This document shows positions 28,652-36,764 of a DNA stretch of 64,000 nt, one piece after another (the stretch's first letter is position 1; each line of letters starts with the position of its first letter). The position numbers and the translations under genes are program-made. The DNA is from Variovorax beijingensis (GTDB lineage Bacteria; Pseudomonadota; Gammaproteobacteria; Burkholderiales; Burkholderiaceae_C). The stretch is from assembly GCF_007828835.1 (NCBI RefSeq), contig NZ_VIVL01000002.1, forward strand, positions 434,001 to 498,000, given 5' to 3'. The notes beneath the pieces were generated by a model. That model did no database searches, was not told the DNA's origin, and worked only from the letters and a program-made list of their open reading frames with translations.

Positions 28652-29815
28652 TCAGAACGAACGCGGCAAGCCGAGCATGTGTTCGGCGACATAGCTCAGG
28701 ATGAGGTTGGTCGAGATCGGCGCCACCTGGTAGAGCCGCGTCTCGCGGAACTTGCGCTCGATGTCGTATTCGCAGGCAAAGCCGAAGCCGCCATGGAACT
28801 GCAGGCAGGCATTGGCGGCCTCCCAGCTGGCCTTGGCCGCCAGGTACTTCGCCATGTTGGCCTGTGCACCGCAGGGCTCGCGCGCATCGAACAGGCGGCA
28901 GGCTTCATAGCGCATGAGGTTGGCGGCTTCGATCTCGATGAAGGCCTCGGCAATCGGAAACTGCACGCCCTGGTTCTGCCCGATGGGCCGGCCGAACACC
29001 ACGCGCTCCTTGGTGTACGCCGTGACCTTGTCGATGAACCAGTAGCCGTCGCCGATGCATTCGGCCGCGATCAGCGTGCGCTCGGCATTGAGGCCGTCGA
29101 GGATGTACTTGAAGCCCTGGCCCTCTTCGCCGATCAGGTTCTCGGCCGGGATCTCGAGGTTCTCGAAGAACAGCTCGTTGGTCTCATGGTTCACCATGTT
29201 CAGGATGGGCCGCACCGTCATGCCTTTGCCGATGGCCTCGCGCAGGTCGACGATGAAGATCGACATGCCCTCGGATTTCTTCTTCACGTCCGCCAGCGGC
29301 GTGGTGCGCGCCAGCAGGATCATCAGGTCCGAATGCTGGATGCGCGAGATCCAGACCTTCTGGCCGTTGACGACGTAGCGGTCGCCCTTCTTCACGGCCG
29401 TGGTCTTGATCTTCGTGGTGTCGGTGCCGGTGCTGGGCTCGGTCACGCCCATCGACTGCAGGCGCAGCTCGCCGGTGGCGATGCGCGGCAGGTAGGCGCG
29501 CTTCTGCGCTTCGCTGCCGTGGCGCAGCAGCGTGCCCATGTTGTACATCTGGCCGTGGCAGGCGCCCGAGTTGCCGCCGCAGCGGTTGATCTCTTCCATG
29601 ATCACCGAGGCTTCGGTGAGCCCGAGGCCCGAGCCGCCGTACTCCTGCGGAATGAGCGCGGCCATCCAGCCGGCCTTGGTGAGCGCCTCGACGAACTCGG
29701 CGGGGTAGCCGCGGGCCTCGTCGATCTTGCGGAAGTACTCGTTGGGAAACTGCGCGCACAGGTCGCGCACGGCATCTCGGATGTCGGGAAAGCGGGTGTC
29801 GTTGCTGTTGTTCAT
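28652..29815 (-). CDS. Acyl-CoA dehydrogenase
   Basis: FAD enzyme of 387 aa that makes an alpha,beta-unsaturated acyl-CoA. Typical stretches are GVTEPSTGTDTTKIKTTA (FAD and substrate contact), KVWISR, HETNELFFENLEIPAENLIG and the C-terminal QFHGGFGFACEYDIERKFRETRLYQVAP. The start at 29815 is 5 nt after the citryl-CoA-lyase-like gene. Together with the MmgE/PrpD gene it forms a compact operon for a branched or dicarboxylic acyl-CoA. Confidence 0.9.
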   Translation of the reverse strand: MNNSNDTRFPDIRDAVRDLCAQFPNEYFRKIDEARGYPAEFVEALTKAGWMAALIPQEYGGSGLGLTEASVIMEEINRCGGNSGACHGQMYNMGTLLRHGSEAQKRAYLPRIATGELRLQSMGVTEPSTGTDTTKIKTTAVKKGDRYVVNGQKVWISRIQHSDLMILLARTTPLADVKKKSEGMSIFIVDLREAIGKGMTVRPILNMVNHETNELFFENLEIPAENLIGEEGQGFKYILDGLNAERTLIAAECIGDGYWFIDKVTAYTKERVVFGRPIGQNQGVQFPIAEAFIEIEAANLMRYEACRLFDAREPCGAQANMAKYLAAKASWEAANACLQFHGGFGFACEYDIERKFRETRLYQVAPISTNLILSYVAEHMLGLPRSF

Positions 29816-29820
29816 CTCGT

Positions 29821-30609
29821 TCAATCCTGGCGCGGGCCGCCGGCTTCCTTTTCCACGCGTTGCCAGATCTCGATGGTCATCGGGTCGTCGATCTCCTCGA
29901 GGAGGTGCCCCACGAGCCCGATGGCGCGCGCCATCACACCCAGGCCGCGGATGATCTTCCACGGAAAGCCGAACTCGGCCGCAATCGCGCCGATGGCGCC
30001 CGTCGCGTTGATGGGCAGCGACTTGCCCGAGACGCGCTCGGCCTCCTGCTGAACCGCCTGCATCAGCGCCACGTAGTGGCCCGAGAGGCCGTTCTCCTCG
30101 GCGATCTGGAACAGGCGCGGCGTGCGCGGGTCGATCGGCTTGTGCAGCGGATGGCCCAGGCCCGGCACGATCTGCTGGCGCGCGCGGTGGTCGGCCACGA
30201 TGTCCTTCGCCATGTCGGCGAGCGGCCGCCCCGGCTTCTCGCCGAAGGGAATGGCCTCGTAGAGCATCTTCGCCGCGCCCTCGGTGCTGCCCACGAACAC
30301 CGTGCCCAGCCCGCACAGGCCCGCGGCCACGGCGGCCTGCAGCGCCTCGGGCGCGCCCGCATAGGTCAGGCGCGCGGCCAGCGCGCTCGGCGTGACGCCA
30401 TGCTCGACCAGCGTGACGACGATGGCATTGAAGGTGACCGATTCCTGCGGCGTCGGGATGCGGCCCGTGAGCTCCAGGAAGGCCATGTCGCCGAGGTTCA
30501 GGTGGCCCAGGATCTCGGAGGGCAGGTCGCGCCCGCGCACAGTGATCCTGTCGGGGGTGCTGTGGCCGAGCGCGGTGTGCAGGGATTTCTTGATCTTTGT
30601 GGTGGTCAT
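29821..30609 (-). CDS. Citryl-CoA lyase / short citrate-synthase-like protein
   Basis: A 262-residue protein with the citrate-synthase fold but only about two thirds of the usual length, as in citryl-CoA lyases and the C-terminus of ATP-citrate lyase. The active-site segment is PGLGHPLHKPIDPRTPRLF; NATGAIGAIAAEFGFPWKI supplies the CoA-binding part. It is likely to cleave (or form) a citryl-CoA-like thioester. First gene of the minus-strand operon; 106 nt separate it from the divergent fused acyl-CoA dehydrogenase, and that gap must hold both promoters. Confidence 0.8.
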   Translation of the reverse strand: MTTTKIKKSLHTALGHSTPDRITVRGRDLPSEILGHLNLGDMAFLELTGRIPTPQESVTFNAIVVTLVEHGVTPSALAARLTYAGAPEALQAAVAAGLCGLGTVFVGSTEGAAKMLYEAIPFGEKPGRPLADMAKDIVADHRARQQIVPGLGHPLHKPIDPRTPRLFQIAEENGLSGHYVALMQAVQQEAERVSGKSLPINATGAIGAIAAEFGFPWKIIRGLGVMARAIGLVGHLLEEIDDPMTIEIWQRVEKEAGGPRQD

Positions 30610-30715
30610 GCGCCGAATCTATGCCGCCCTCGCACGAGGCGGGTCTGTGAATGCGAAACCCTCCCTTCGGCAAATGCAAATGCCGCGCGGCGGGCCGTTC
30701 TGTCACGCTGCGGCG

Positions 30716-33043
30716 ATGGACACCGAATCACTTTCCGCCATGCGCGATGCCGCGCTCGACTACTTCGTTCGCAGCCGTTCCATCCAGCGGCGGCGCGAGC
30801 GCATGGAACGGCCCGATGCCGATGAGGCGCAGGGCTGGAGCGCCATTGCCGAACTGGGCTGGACCGGCATGCTGGCACCCGAATCCGCGGGCGGCCTGGG
30901 GCTGGATCTCGCGGGCGCCGCGCAGATCCTGCGGGCCGCGGGCGAGCATGTGGCGCCCGAGCCGCTGCTGGCGGTGGCGGGCTTGAGCGCGATGCTGCTC
31001 GCGCGGCTCGACGCACCGGCCGCGCAGTCGCTGCTGGCGGAACTGGTCGCGGGCCGCAGCCTGCCGGCGCTGGCCTGGCAGGAGAGCGCCGGCGACCTGA
31101 GCGCCGTGCCGCTGGCCTGCGGCTGCGAGCCGCGCGCGGGGCATGCGGGCGGCGTGCTGCTGCAGGGCGAGAAGCTCATGGTGCTGCCCGGCGCGGCTGC
31201 CAGCGGCTGGCTGGTGTCGGCGCGCGGCAGCGACGATGCGGTGCTGCTTTGGGTGCCGCGCGGCACCACTGGCGTGAGCGAAACCCTGGTGCCGCTGGTG
31301 GATGGCAGCCAGGCCGCGAGCCTGCGCTTCGAGCAGGTGGCGCTGCCGGCGGACGCGGTGCTGGCCGAAGGCCCGGCCGCGCAGGACGTGCTGCGCCATG
31401 CGCTCGCGGCCGGCCAGGTCCTGCAGGCGGCCGAACTGCTGGGCGTGGGCCAGGCGATGCTCGCGCAGACGCTGGCCTACCTGCGCACCCGTTCGCAGTT
31501 CGGCAAGCCCATCGGCAGCTTCCAGGCGCTGCAGCACCGCTGCGTGGACATGTTCATTCATCTCGAAGTGGCGCAGGCAGCCCTCGCCGAAGTGCTGGCA
31601 CTGGCGGACCAGGGGCTCCCGGCAGAACGGCTCGAAGCCGAAGCCAGCCGCGTCAATGCCCGCTGCACCGCCGCGGCGCTGCAGGCCTCGCGCACGGCGG
31701 TGCAGATGCACGGCGCCATCGGCTATACGCAGGAGTGCGACCTGAGCCTCTACTACAAGCGCACGCTGTGCCTTTCGGCGTGGCTCGGCAACGTGGCCGC
31801 GCACCAGCGCCGGCATGCCGTTCTGGCCGATGGCGGCGAGACGCGAGCGGGCTCCGCGGTGTGGGAAGGCGAGTTCCCGCGCAGTGCCGACTGGCATGCG
31901 ATGCCCGAGGCCGAGTTCCGGCGCATGGTGCGCGCCTTCCTGCAGCAGCGCTATCCGCAGCCGCTGCGCTACCTGTCGCACCGCGCGCGCTGGAGCGAGA
32001 TCCGCGAGTGGTATCTCACGCTGTCGGCACAGGGCTGGATCGCGCCGGCCTGGCCGCAGTCGCATGGCGGCATGGGGCTGCCGGCCGACAAGCTCATTGC
32101 ATGGATCGAGGAACTCGAGCAGTACGGCGTGGCGCGCGCGCCGGACCAGGGCATCGTGATGATCGGCCCGCTGCTGATCCAGCATGGCACGCCCGAGCAG
32201 CAGCAGCGCTTCCTGCCGCGCATCCTGAGCGGCGAGCATGTGTGGTGCCAGGGCTATTCGGAGCCCAACGCGGGCTCCGACCTGGCCGGGCTGCGCACCG
32301 AGGCCGTGGCGGGGCGCGACACCGAGGGCGACCACTTCATCGTCAATGGGCAGAAGATCTGGACCACGCTCGCGCAGGATGCCAACCACATCTTCATGCT
32401 CGTGCGCACCGACAAGGCCGCGCGCAAGCAGGAGGGCATCAGCTTCCTGCTGTGCGACCTGCGCACGCCGGGCATCACGGTGCGGCCGATCCACACGCTC
32501 TCGGGCGAGCCCGAGTTCTGCGAAGTGTTCTTCGACAACGTGCGGGTGCCGGCTGAAAACCTGGTGGGCAAGCTGCATGGCGGCTGGACGATTGCCAAGG
32601 CGTTGCTGGGCTTCGAGCGCATCTTCCTCGGCAGCCCCAAGCAGTCGCAGTACGCGCTGGGCCAGCTCGCGCGCCTGGCCGAGGCGCGGCGCCTTTTTGC
32701 GGACCCGGTGTTCGCACAGCGCTTCGCTGCATTGCGGCTCGACGTGCTCGACCTGTCGGCCGCATACACGGGCTTTGCCGACATCGTGCGCGCGGGCCAG
32801 CCGCTGCCTGCGTCGGTGTCGCTGCTGAAGATATGGGCCAGCGAAACCTATCACCGCATCGGCGCGCTGCTGGTCGAGGCCGGCGAAGAGCAGGGCGCCG
32901 TCGCGGGCGACCAGGTGCTCGACGGGCAGAGCTTCAACGTGCTGTCGCCGCTCATCGGCTCCACCGCCGCAATGATCTACGGCGGCACCAACGAGATCCA
33001 GCGCAACATCCTCGCGCGGCAGGTGCTCGACCTGCCGGCCTGA
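30716..33043 (+). CDS. Fused tandem acyl-CoA dehydrogenase (two ACAD domains)
   Basis: A 775-residue protein made of two complete acyl-CoA dehydrogenase modules. Module 1 (about 1-385) has GQVLQAAELLGVGQAMLAQT, RSQFGKPIGSFQALQHR and AVQMHGAIGYTQECDLSLYYKR. Module 2 (about 400-775) has GYSEPNAGSDLAGLRTEA, NGQKIWTTLAQDA and IYGGTNEIQRNILARQVLDLPA. Elsewhere, side-chain-degrading ACADs act as heteromers of two different subunits; the fusion may be a one-chain version. It is followed after 44 nt by Bug and acyl-CoA synthetase genes. Confidence 0.88.
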   Translation: MDTESLSAMRDAALDYFVRSRSIQRRRERMERPDADEAQGWSAIAELGWTGMLAPESAGGLGLDLAGAAQILRAAGEHVAPEPLLAVAGLSAMLLARLDAPAAQSLLAELVAGRSLPALAWQESAGDLSAVPLACGCEPRAGHAGGVLLQGEKLMVLPGAAASGWLVSARGSDDAVLLWVPRGTTGVSETLVPLVDGSQAASLRFEQVALPADAVLAEGPAAQDVLRHALAAGQVLQAAELLGVGQAMLAQTLAYLRTRSQFGKPIGSFQALQHRCVDMFIHLEVAQAALAEVLALADQGLPAERLEAEASRVNARCTAAALQASRTAVQMHGAIGYTQECDLSLYYKRTLCLSAWLGNVAAHQRRHAVLADGGETRAGSAVWEGEFPRSADWHAMPEAEFRRMVRAFLQQRYPQPLRYLSHRARWSEIREWYLTLSAQGWIAPAWPQSHGGMGLPADKLIAWIEELEQYGVARAPDQGIVMIGPLLIQHGTPEQQQRFLPRILSGEHVWCQGYSEPNAGSDLAGLRTEAVAGRDTEGDHFIVNGQKIWTTLAQDANHIFMLVRTDKAARKQEGISFLLCDLRTPGITVRPIHTLSGEPEFCEVFFDNVRVPAENLVGKLHGGWTIAKALLGFERIFLGSPKQSQYALGQLARLAEARRLFADPVFAQRFAALRLDVLDLSAAYTGFADIVRAGQPLPASVSLLKIWASETYHRIGALLVEAGEEQGAVAGDQVLDGQSFNVLSPLIGSTAAMIYGGTNEIQRNILARQVLDLPA

Positions 33044-33087
33044 GCAATGCGAGCCGCCGAAGAAATACACAACAGGAGACAACGCTC

Positions 33088-34074
33088 ATGGAATCCCTCG
33101 ACTTCACACGGCGCCATGCCATGGCCGCGCTGGCAGGCAGCGCATTGCTGGCTGCACTGCCTTCACGCGCCTTGGCACAGCAACAGCTGCCAGCTCTCAT
33201 CAAGCTCGTGGTCGGTTATTCGGCCGGCGGCCCGGTGGACGGCGCGGCGCGCCTGCTCGCGCCCGCGCTGAGCCAGGAACTCGGCACGCAGGTCATCGTG
33301 GACAACCGCCCCGGTGCCAGCGGCTCGCTAGGCGGCGACGCGGTGGCCAAGGCCGCGCCCGACGGCGCCACGCTCTTCTTCGGCGCGAGCCCGACCATCA
33401 CCATCAATCCGAACATCCAGCGCAGGATGCCCTTCGATCCGATGAAGGACCTGACGCCCGTCGCGCCGCTGGTCGACTACACCAACGTGCTGGTGGTCAA
33501 CAAGGACCTGCCGGTGCACAGCGTGGCCGAGCTGCTGGCCTATGCGAAGGCGCGGCCGGGCAAGGTGTTCTACGGCTCGGCCGGCGTGGGCGCCTCGAAC
33601 CACCTGAGCGGCGCGCTGCTCGAGAAGATGACGGGCGTGCAGCTCACGCACGTGCCGTACAAGGGCAGCGCACCTGCGCTGGCCGACGTGATGGGCGGCA
33701 CCGTGACCATGATGTTCGACATCATCGCCACCTCGCGGCCCTTCATCCAGTCGGGAAAGATCCGCGCGCTGGCCGTCACTTCGCGCCAGCGCAACCGCAT
33801 GCTGCCCGAGGTGCCGACCATGATCGAGTCGGGCGTGGCCGGTTATGACGTGGGCGGCTGGTTCGGCCTCTACGGCCCCGCGCGCATGGACCCGGCGCTT
33901 GTCGCGCGCCTGAATGCCGCCGCGCACAAGGCGCTGGCGCGCGAGGACATCGCCCATCGGCTGCGCGAACAGGGCTACGAGGTCTGGAGCGGCGGCGCGG
34001 AACTGCTCGCGGCCAAGGGCCAGGCCGACCGCAGGCTCTGGGCCACGGCGTCCCAGGGCATCGAGGCGGAATAA
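33088..34074 (+). CDS. Bug/TctC-family solute receptor
   Basis: Periplasmic receptor of 328 aa. The signal region contains RRHAMAALAGSALLAAL and ends RALA, with an RR pair that could route it through Tat. Family motifs are IKLVVGYSAGGPVDGAAR, VIVDNRPGASGSLGGD and AAPDGATLFFGA. CAGGAGA lies 9 nt before the ATG. Its place between an acyl-CoA dehydrogenase and an acyl-CoA synthetase implies that it captures the acid that the operon activates and oxidises. Confidence 0.92.
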   Translation: MESLDFTRRHAMAALAGSALLAALPSRALAQQQLPALIKLVVGYSAGGPVDGAARLLAPALSQELGTQVIVDNRPGASGSLGGDAVAKAAPDGATLFFGASPTITINPNIQRRMPFDPMKDLTPVAPLVDYTNVLVVNKDLPVHSVAELLAYAKARPGKVFYGSAGVGASNHLSGALLEKMTGVQLTHVPYKGSAPALADVMGGTVTMMFDIIATSRPFIQSGKIRALAVTSRQRNRMLPEVPTMIESGVAGYDVGGWFGLYGPARMDPALVARLNAAAHKALAREDIAHRLREQGYEVWSGGAELLAAKGQADRRLWATASQGIEAE

Positions 34075-34077
34075 GCG

Positions 34078-35589
34078 ATGCCGGCACCCACGCGGATCCA
34101 CGAACTGCTCCAAGCGCGCGCCTTGCAATCGCCAGGCGACGCCTTTCTCTTCGAACCATCGGGCACCGTCTCGTACGGCGCGCTGCAGGCCATGGCCGAG
34201 ACGGCCGCGCAAGACCTGCGTGCCGCCGGCGTGCGGCCGACCGACCGCGTGTTGCTCGTGGCCGAGAACTGCGCCGCGCACGTCGCGCTGATCATGGCGT
34301 GCAGCCGCATCGGCGCATGGTCGTGCGGGGTCAACGCGCGCATGTCGCCCGGCGAGATCGCGGCCATTGCCGAGCGTGCCGATGCGCGCCTGTGCTGCTT
34401 CACCACCGATGCCTCGGAGGCTGCTTGCCAGCATGCACAGCGCGCCGGCGCGGTGCCCTCGGCGCTGTCCGGCGTGATGCGCTCGGCCGTGCGCGCCGAG
34501 GCCAGGCCGGAGGACGACCCGGCGCTCGCGGACACCGCGGCCATCATCTTCACTTCGGGCACCTCGGGTACGCCGAAGGGCGTGATGGTGTCGCACCGCG
34601 GCCTGCTGCATTTCGGCCGCGTGTCGGCCAGCGTGCGCTCGCTGGGCGAGCGCGACCGGGTCTACGCCTTCCTGCCGATGACGCACATCTTCGGCATTGG
34701 CACGGTGCTCATGGCCGCGCTCACGGGCGGGGCCGCGCTGGTGCTGCGTGCGAGCTTCTCGCCGGCCGACATGCTGCATGCGCTGGCGCATGAGCAGGTG
34801 TCGAACCTGCTGGGGCCGCCCACGATGTACGCGCGGCTGCTGGCGCACATCGAGGCCGGGCACGGCACGCCGCGCTTTCCGGCGCTTCGCTATGTCTACA
34901 CCGGTTCGGCGCCGCTCGACCTGGGACTCAAGCAGCGCGTCGAGGCGCTGTTCGGCCAGCCGCTGCATTATGGCTATGGCCTCTCGGAGTACGCGGGCTC
35001 GGTGTTCCTCACGCGCGTCGAGGCACCACGCGCGGACACGGCCGCGGGCCATGTGGTCGAGGGCGGCGAGGCGCGCATCGTGGGCCCCGGTGGCCAGGAC
35101 CTGGCGCCGGGCGAGACCGGCGAGATCTGGCTGCGCGGGCCCGGCCTCATGCTGGGCTACTTCCGCGACGCGGCGGCCACGGCGCAGGTCATGCGCCCGG
35201 GCGGCTGGTATGCGAGCGGCGACCTCGGGCGCTTCGATGCGGGCGGTGCGCTGTTCGTGGTCGGCCGGCTCAAGGAAATGATCATCCGCTCGGGCTTCAA
35301 CGTGTATCCCGCGGAGATCGAGGCGGTGATAGGCCGCTTCGCCGGGGTGCACATGTGCGCGGTGGTGGGCGCGCCCGAGGCCGACGGCAACGAGCGCATC
35401 GTCGCCTTCGTCGAGATGAAGCCCGGCGCTGCGCTCGACGAACCGGCGCTGCGCACGTACCTTGCGGAGCACCTGTCGCCCTACAAGCGGCCCGCGCGCA
35501 TCGAGGCCATCGACGCCATGCCGACCACGGCCAACGGCAAGGTGCTCAAGCGCGAGCTGCAGGCGCGCGCCGCCAGGCCCGTCGGCTAG
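34078..35589 (+). CDS. Acyl-CoA synthetase (AMP-dependent ligase)
   Basis: ANL-superfamily ligase of 503 aa that activates a carboxylic acid to its CoA thioester. Motifs in order: the P-loop IIFTSGTSGTPKGVMVSH, GYGLSEYAG, YASGDLGR, hinge GRLKEMIIRSGFNVYPAEIE, and the catalytic lysine in TANGKVLKREL near the C-terminus. It starts 3 nt after the Bug gene. The acid is not known; benzoate-like or branched fatty acids are both possible. Confidence 0.9.
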   Translation: MPAPTRIHELLQARALQSPGDAFLFEPSGTVSYGALQAMAETAAQDLRAAGVRPTDRVLLVAENCAAHVALIMACSRIGAWSCGVNARMSPGEIAAIAERADARLCCFTTDASEAACQHAQRAGAVPSALSGVMRSAVRAEARPEDDPALADTAAIIFTSGTSGTPKGVMVSHRGLLHFGRVSASVRSLGERDRVYAFLPMTHIFGIGTVLMAALTGGAALVLRASFSPADMLHALAHEQVSNLLGPPTMYARLLAHIEAGHGTPRFPALRYVYTGSAPLDLGLKQRVEALFGQPLHYGYGLSEYAGSVFLTRVEAPRADTAAGHVVEGGEARIVGPGGQDLAPGETGEIWLRGPGLMLGYFRDAAATAQVMRPGGWYASGDLGRFDAGGALFVVGRLKEMIIRSGFNVYPAEIEAVIGRFAGVHMCAVVGAPEADGNERIVAFVEMKPGAALDEPALRTYLAEHLSPYKRPARIEAIDAMPTTANGKVLKRELQARAARPVG

Positions 35590-35725
35590 CCAAGGCCCGG
35601 GGGCACGGCATCCGCACGCCGGTTTCGGACATTTCCTGCAAGGAGCCGCGCCGCCGTCCGCCAGTGCTGCGCAGCAAGGGCGCGCATCGTCCTTTGCATC
35701 GACACACGAACACAGGAAGCACGCC

Positions 35726-35905
35726 ATGCCAGACGACCCGAACAAGCGCGGCCCGCAGGACCGGACCCGCATCAATGTCAACGAGCCGCACGAGGTGCGC
35801 TACTGGACCCAGACGCTGGGCGTGACCGAGGCGCAGCTGCGTTCGGCCGTGGCCGCCGCGGGTGTCGAGGTGAAGGACGTGCGGGTCTACCTCGGCAAAC
35901 CCTAG
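35726..35905 (+). CDS. DUF3606 small protein
   Basis: A 59-residue hydrophilic protein. The C-terminal half (EVRYWTQTLGVTEAQLRSAVAAAG) matches the DUF3606 pattern, in which a short helical pair follows a charged N-terminus. The family has no established function. CAGGAAG precedes the ATG. It stands alone, 136 nt after the synthetase gene. Confidence 0.75.
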   Translation: MPDDPNKRGPQDRTRINVNEPHEVRYWTQTLGVTEAQLRSAVAAAGVEVKDVRVYLGKP

Positions 35906-35920
35906 GCGGGTGGCGAAAGC

Positions 35921-35936
35921 GTAGGCACGCTCCTAC
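35921..35936. promoter_or_regulatory. GTAG-N8-CTAC dyad upstream of the kinase-like gene
   Basis: The sequence GTAGG-N6-CCTAC is a perfect inverted repeat (GTAG-N8-CTAC in its shorter form) 166 nt before the kinase-like gene. The same spacing occurs at 57651-57666. It has the form of a response-regulator or LuxR-type operator. Confidence 0.4.
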
Positions 35937-35994
35937 ACCCGCTGCGGAGGGCGGGAACGATACTTTGGCTTTCCTTCGCTTCAGGACGCGCAAA

Positions 35995-36090
35995 GTGAAC
36001 GAGCCGATTGCCGAACTCCGCACCCGCAGTGGTCCGCGGGCCTGCCACCCCCTCACCGAGGCGAAGCCTTCGGCTCCCCGCGCCCAATGA
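35995..36090 (+). CDS. Possible 31-residue upstream ORF
   Basis: A GTG-initiated frame encoding 31 residues (MNEPIAELRTRSGPRACHPL, then TEAKPSAPRAQ), preceded by AGGA about nine bases upstream. Its TGA overlaps the ATG of the next gene in an ATGA arrangement, which would couple their translation. That gene itself lacks a good Shine-Dalgarno. There is no homology that I recognise, so it may be chance. Confidence 0.25.
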   Translation: MNEPIAELRTRSGPRACHPLTEAKPSAPRAQ

Positions 36091-36764
36091 AGGCCTCGCC
36101 CGGAGCCCGAAGCTGGATCGCCGCCGGCGTACGCCACGAACTGCTCACCCGCGCCTTGCCGGCGCTGCGCCACGACATGGTGGCGCCGGTGTCGGTGATC
36201 CGCATGGCGCTGCTCATGCTCAAGCGCCAGATCGGCGCGCCGGTCATCGACGCACCGGTCTGCGAGGAGCGCGTGGCGCTGATCGACAACCAGGTGTCCG
36301 AACTCGTGGAAGGCATCCGCTCGCTGCGCGACTGGGAGCTGGCCACCACCGATGACGGCATCACGCGCAGCGCGCTGGTGGCCCAATGCGTGGGCCTGAT
36401 GCGCGCGGCCTTCGACATGCACGGCGTCGAGCTGGCTGTCGATGCGGCGCTCGAGCCGCGCGAGGGCGAAACGCGCTGGCCCCAGGGTGCGGCGCTGCGC
36501 TACCTGGTGCTTGGCGGCCTCGGGTACCTGCACGACGGCGCGTCCGAGGCCGGTGCGATCCGCATCGAGGCCGACGGTGGCAATGCGCTTCGCCTCAGCG
36601 CCTTGCCGCGCGAATCCGCCGGTGCCAGTCCCGTGCTCGACGCGCACCGCGCCCCGCGTGCGCTGGCCATCGACGCGATTGCGCTCCAGAGCCTGGCGGA
36701 GGACCTGGGCTACACCGTCGCGCTCGAGCGCGACAGCGTGCGCTTTCCGCTCGCGCCGGGCTGA
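36087..36764 (+). CDS. Minimal histidine-kinase-like protein with degenerate C-terminus
   Basis: A 225-residue cytoplasmic protein. Residues 24-45 (LPALRHDMVAPVSVIRMALL) look like a histidine-kinase H-box with His29. The rest (about 100-225) has the size and predicted strand pattern of an ATPase domain but no recognisable N, G1 or G2 box. It could be a phosphotransfer protein or a broken kinase. It has no Shine-Dalgarno and overlaps the preceding 31-codon frame. Its 3' end overlaps the convergent topoisomerase gene by 55 nt. Confidence 0.55.
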   Translation: MKASPGARSWIAAGVRHELLTRALPALRHDMVAPVSVIRMALLMLKRQIGAPVIDAPVCEERVALIDNQVSELVEGIRSLRDWELATTDDGITRSALVAQCVGLMRAAFDMHGVELAVDAALEPREGETRWPQGAALRYLVLGGLGYLHDGASEAGAIRIEADGGNALRLSALPRESAGASPVLDAHRAPRALAIDAIALQSLAEDLGYTVALERDSVRFPLAPG

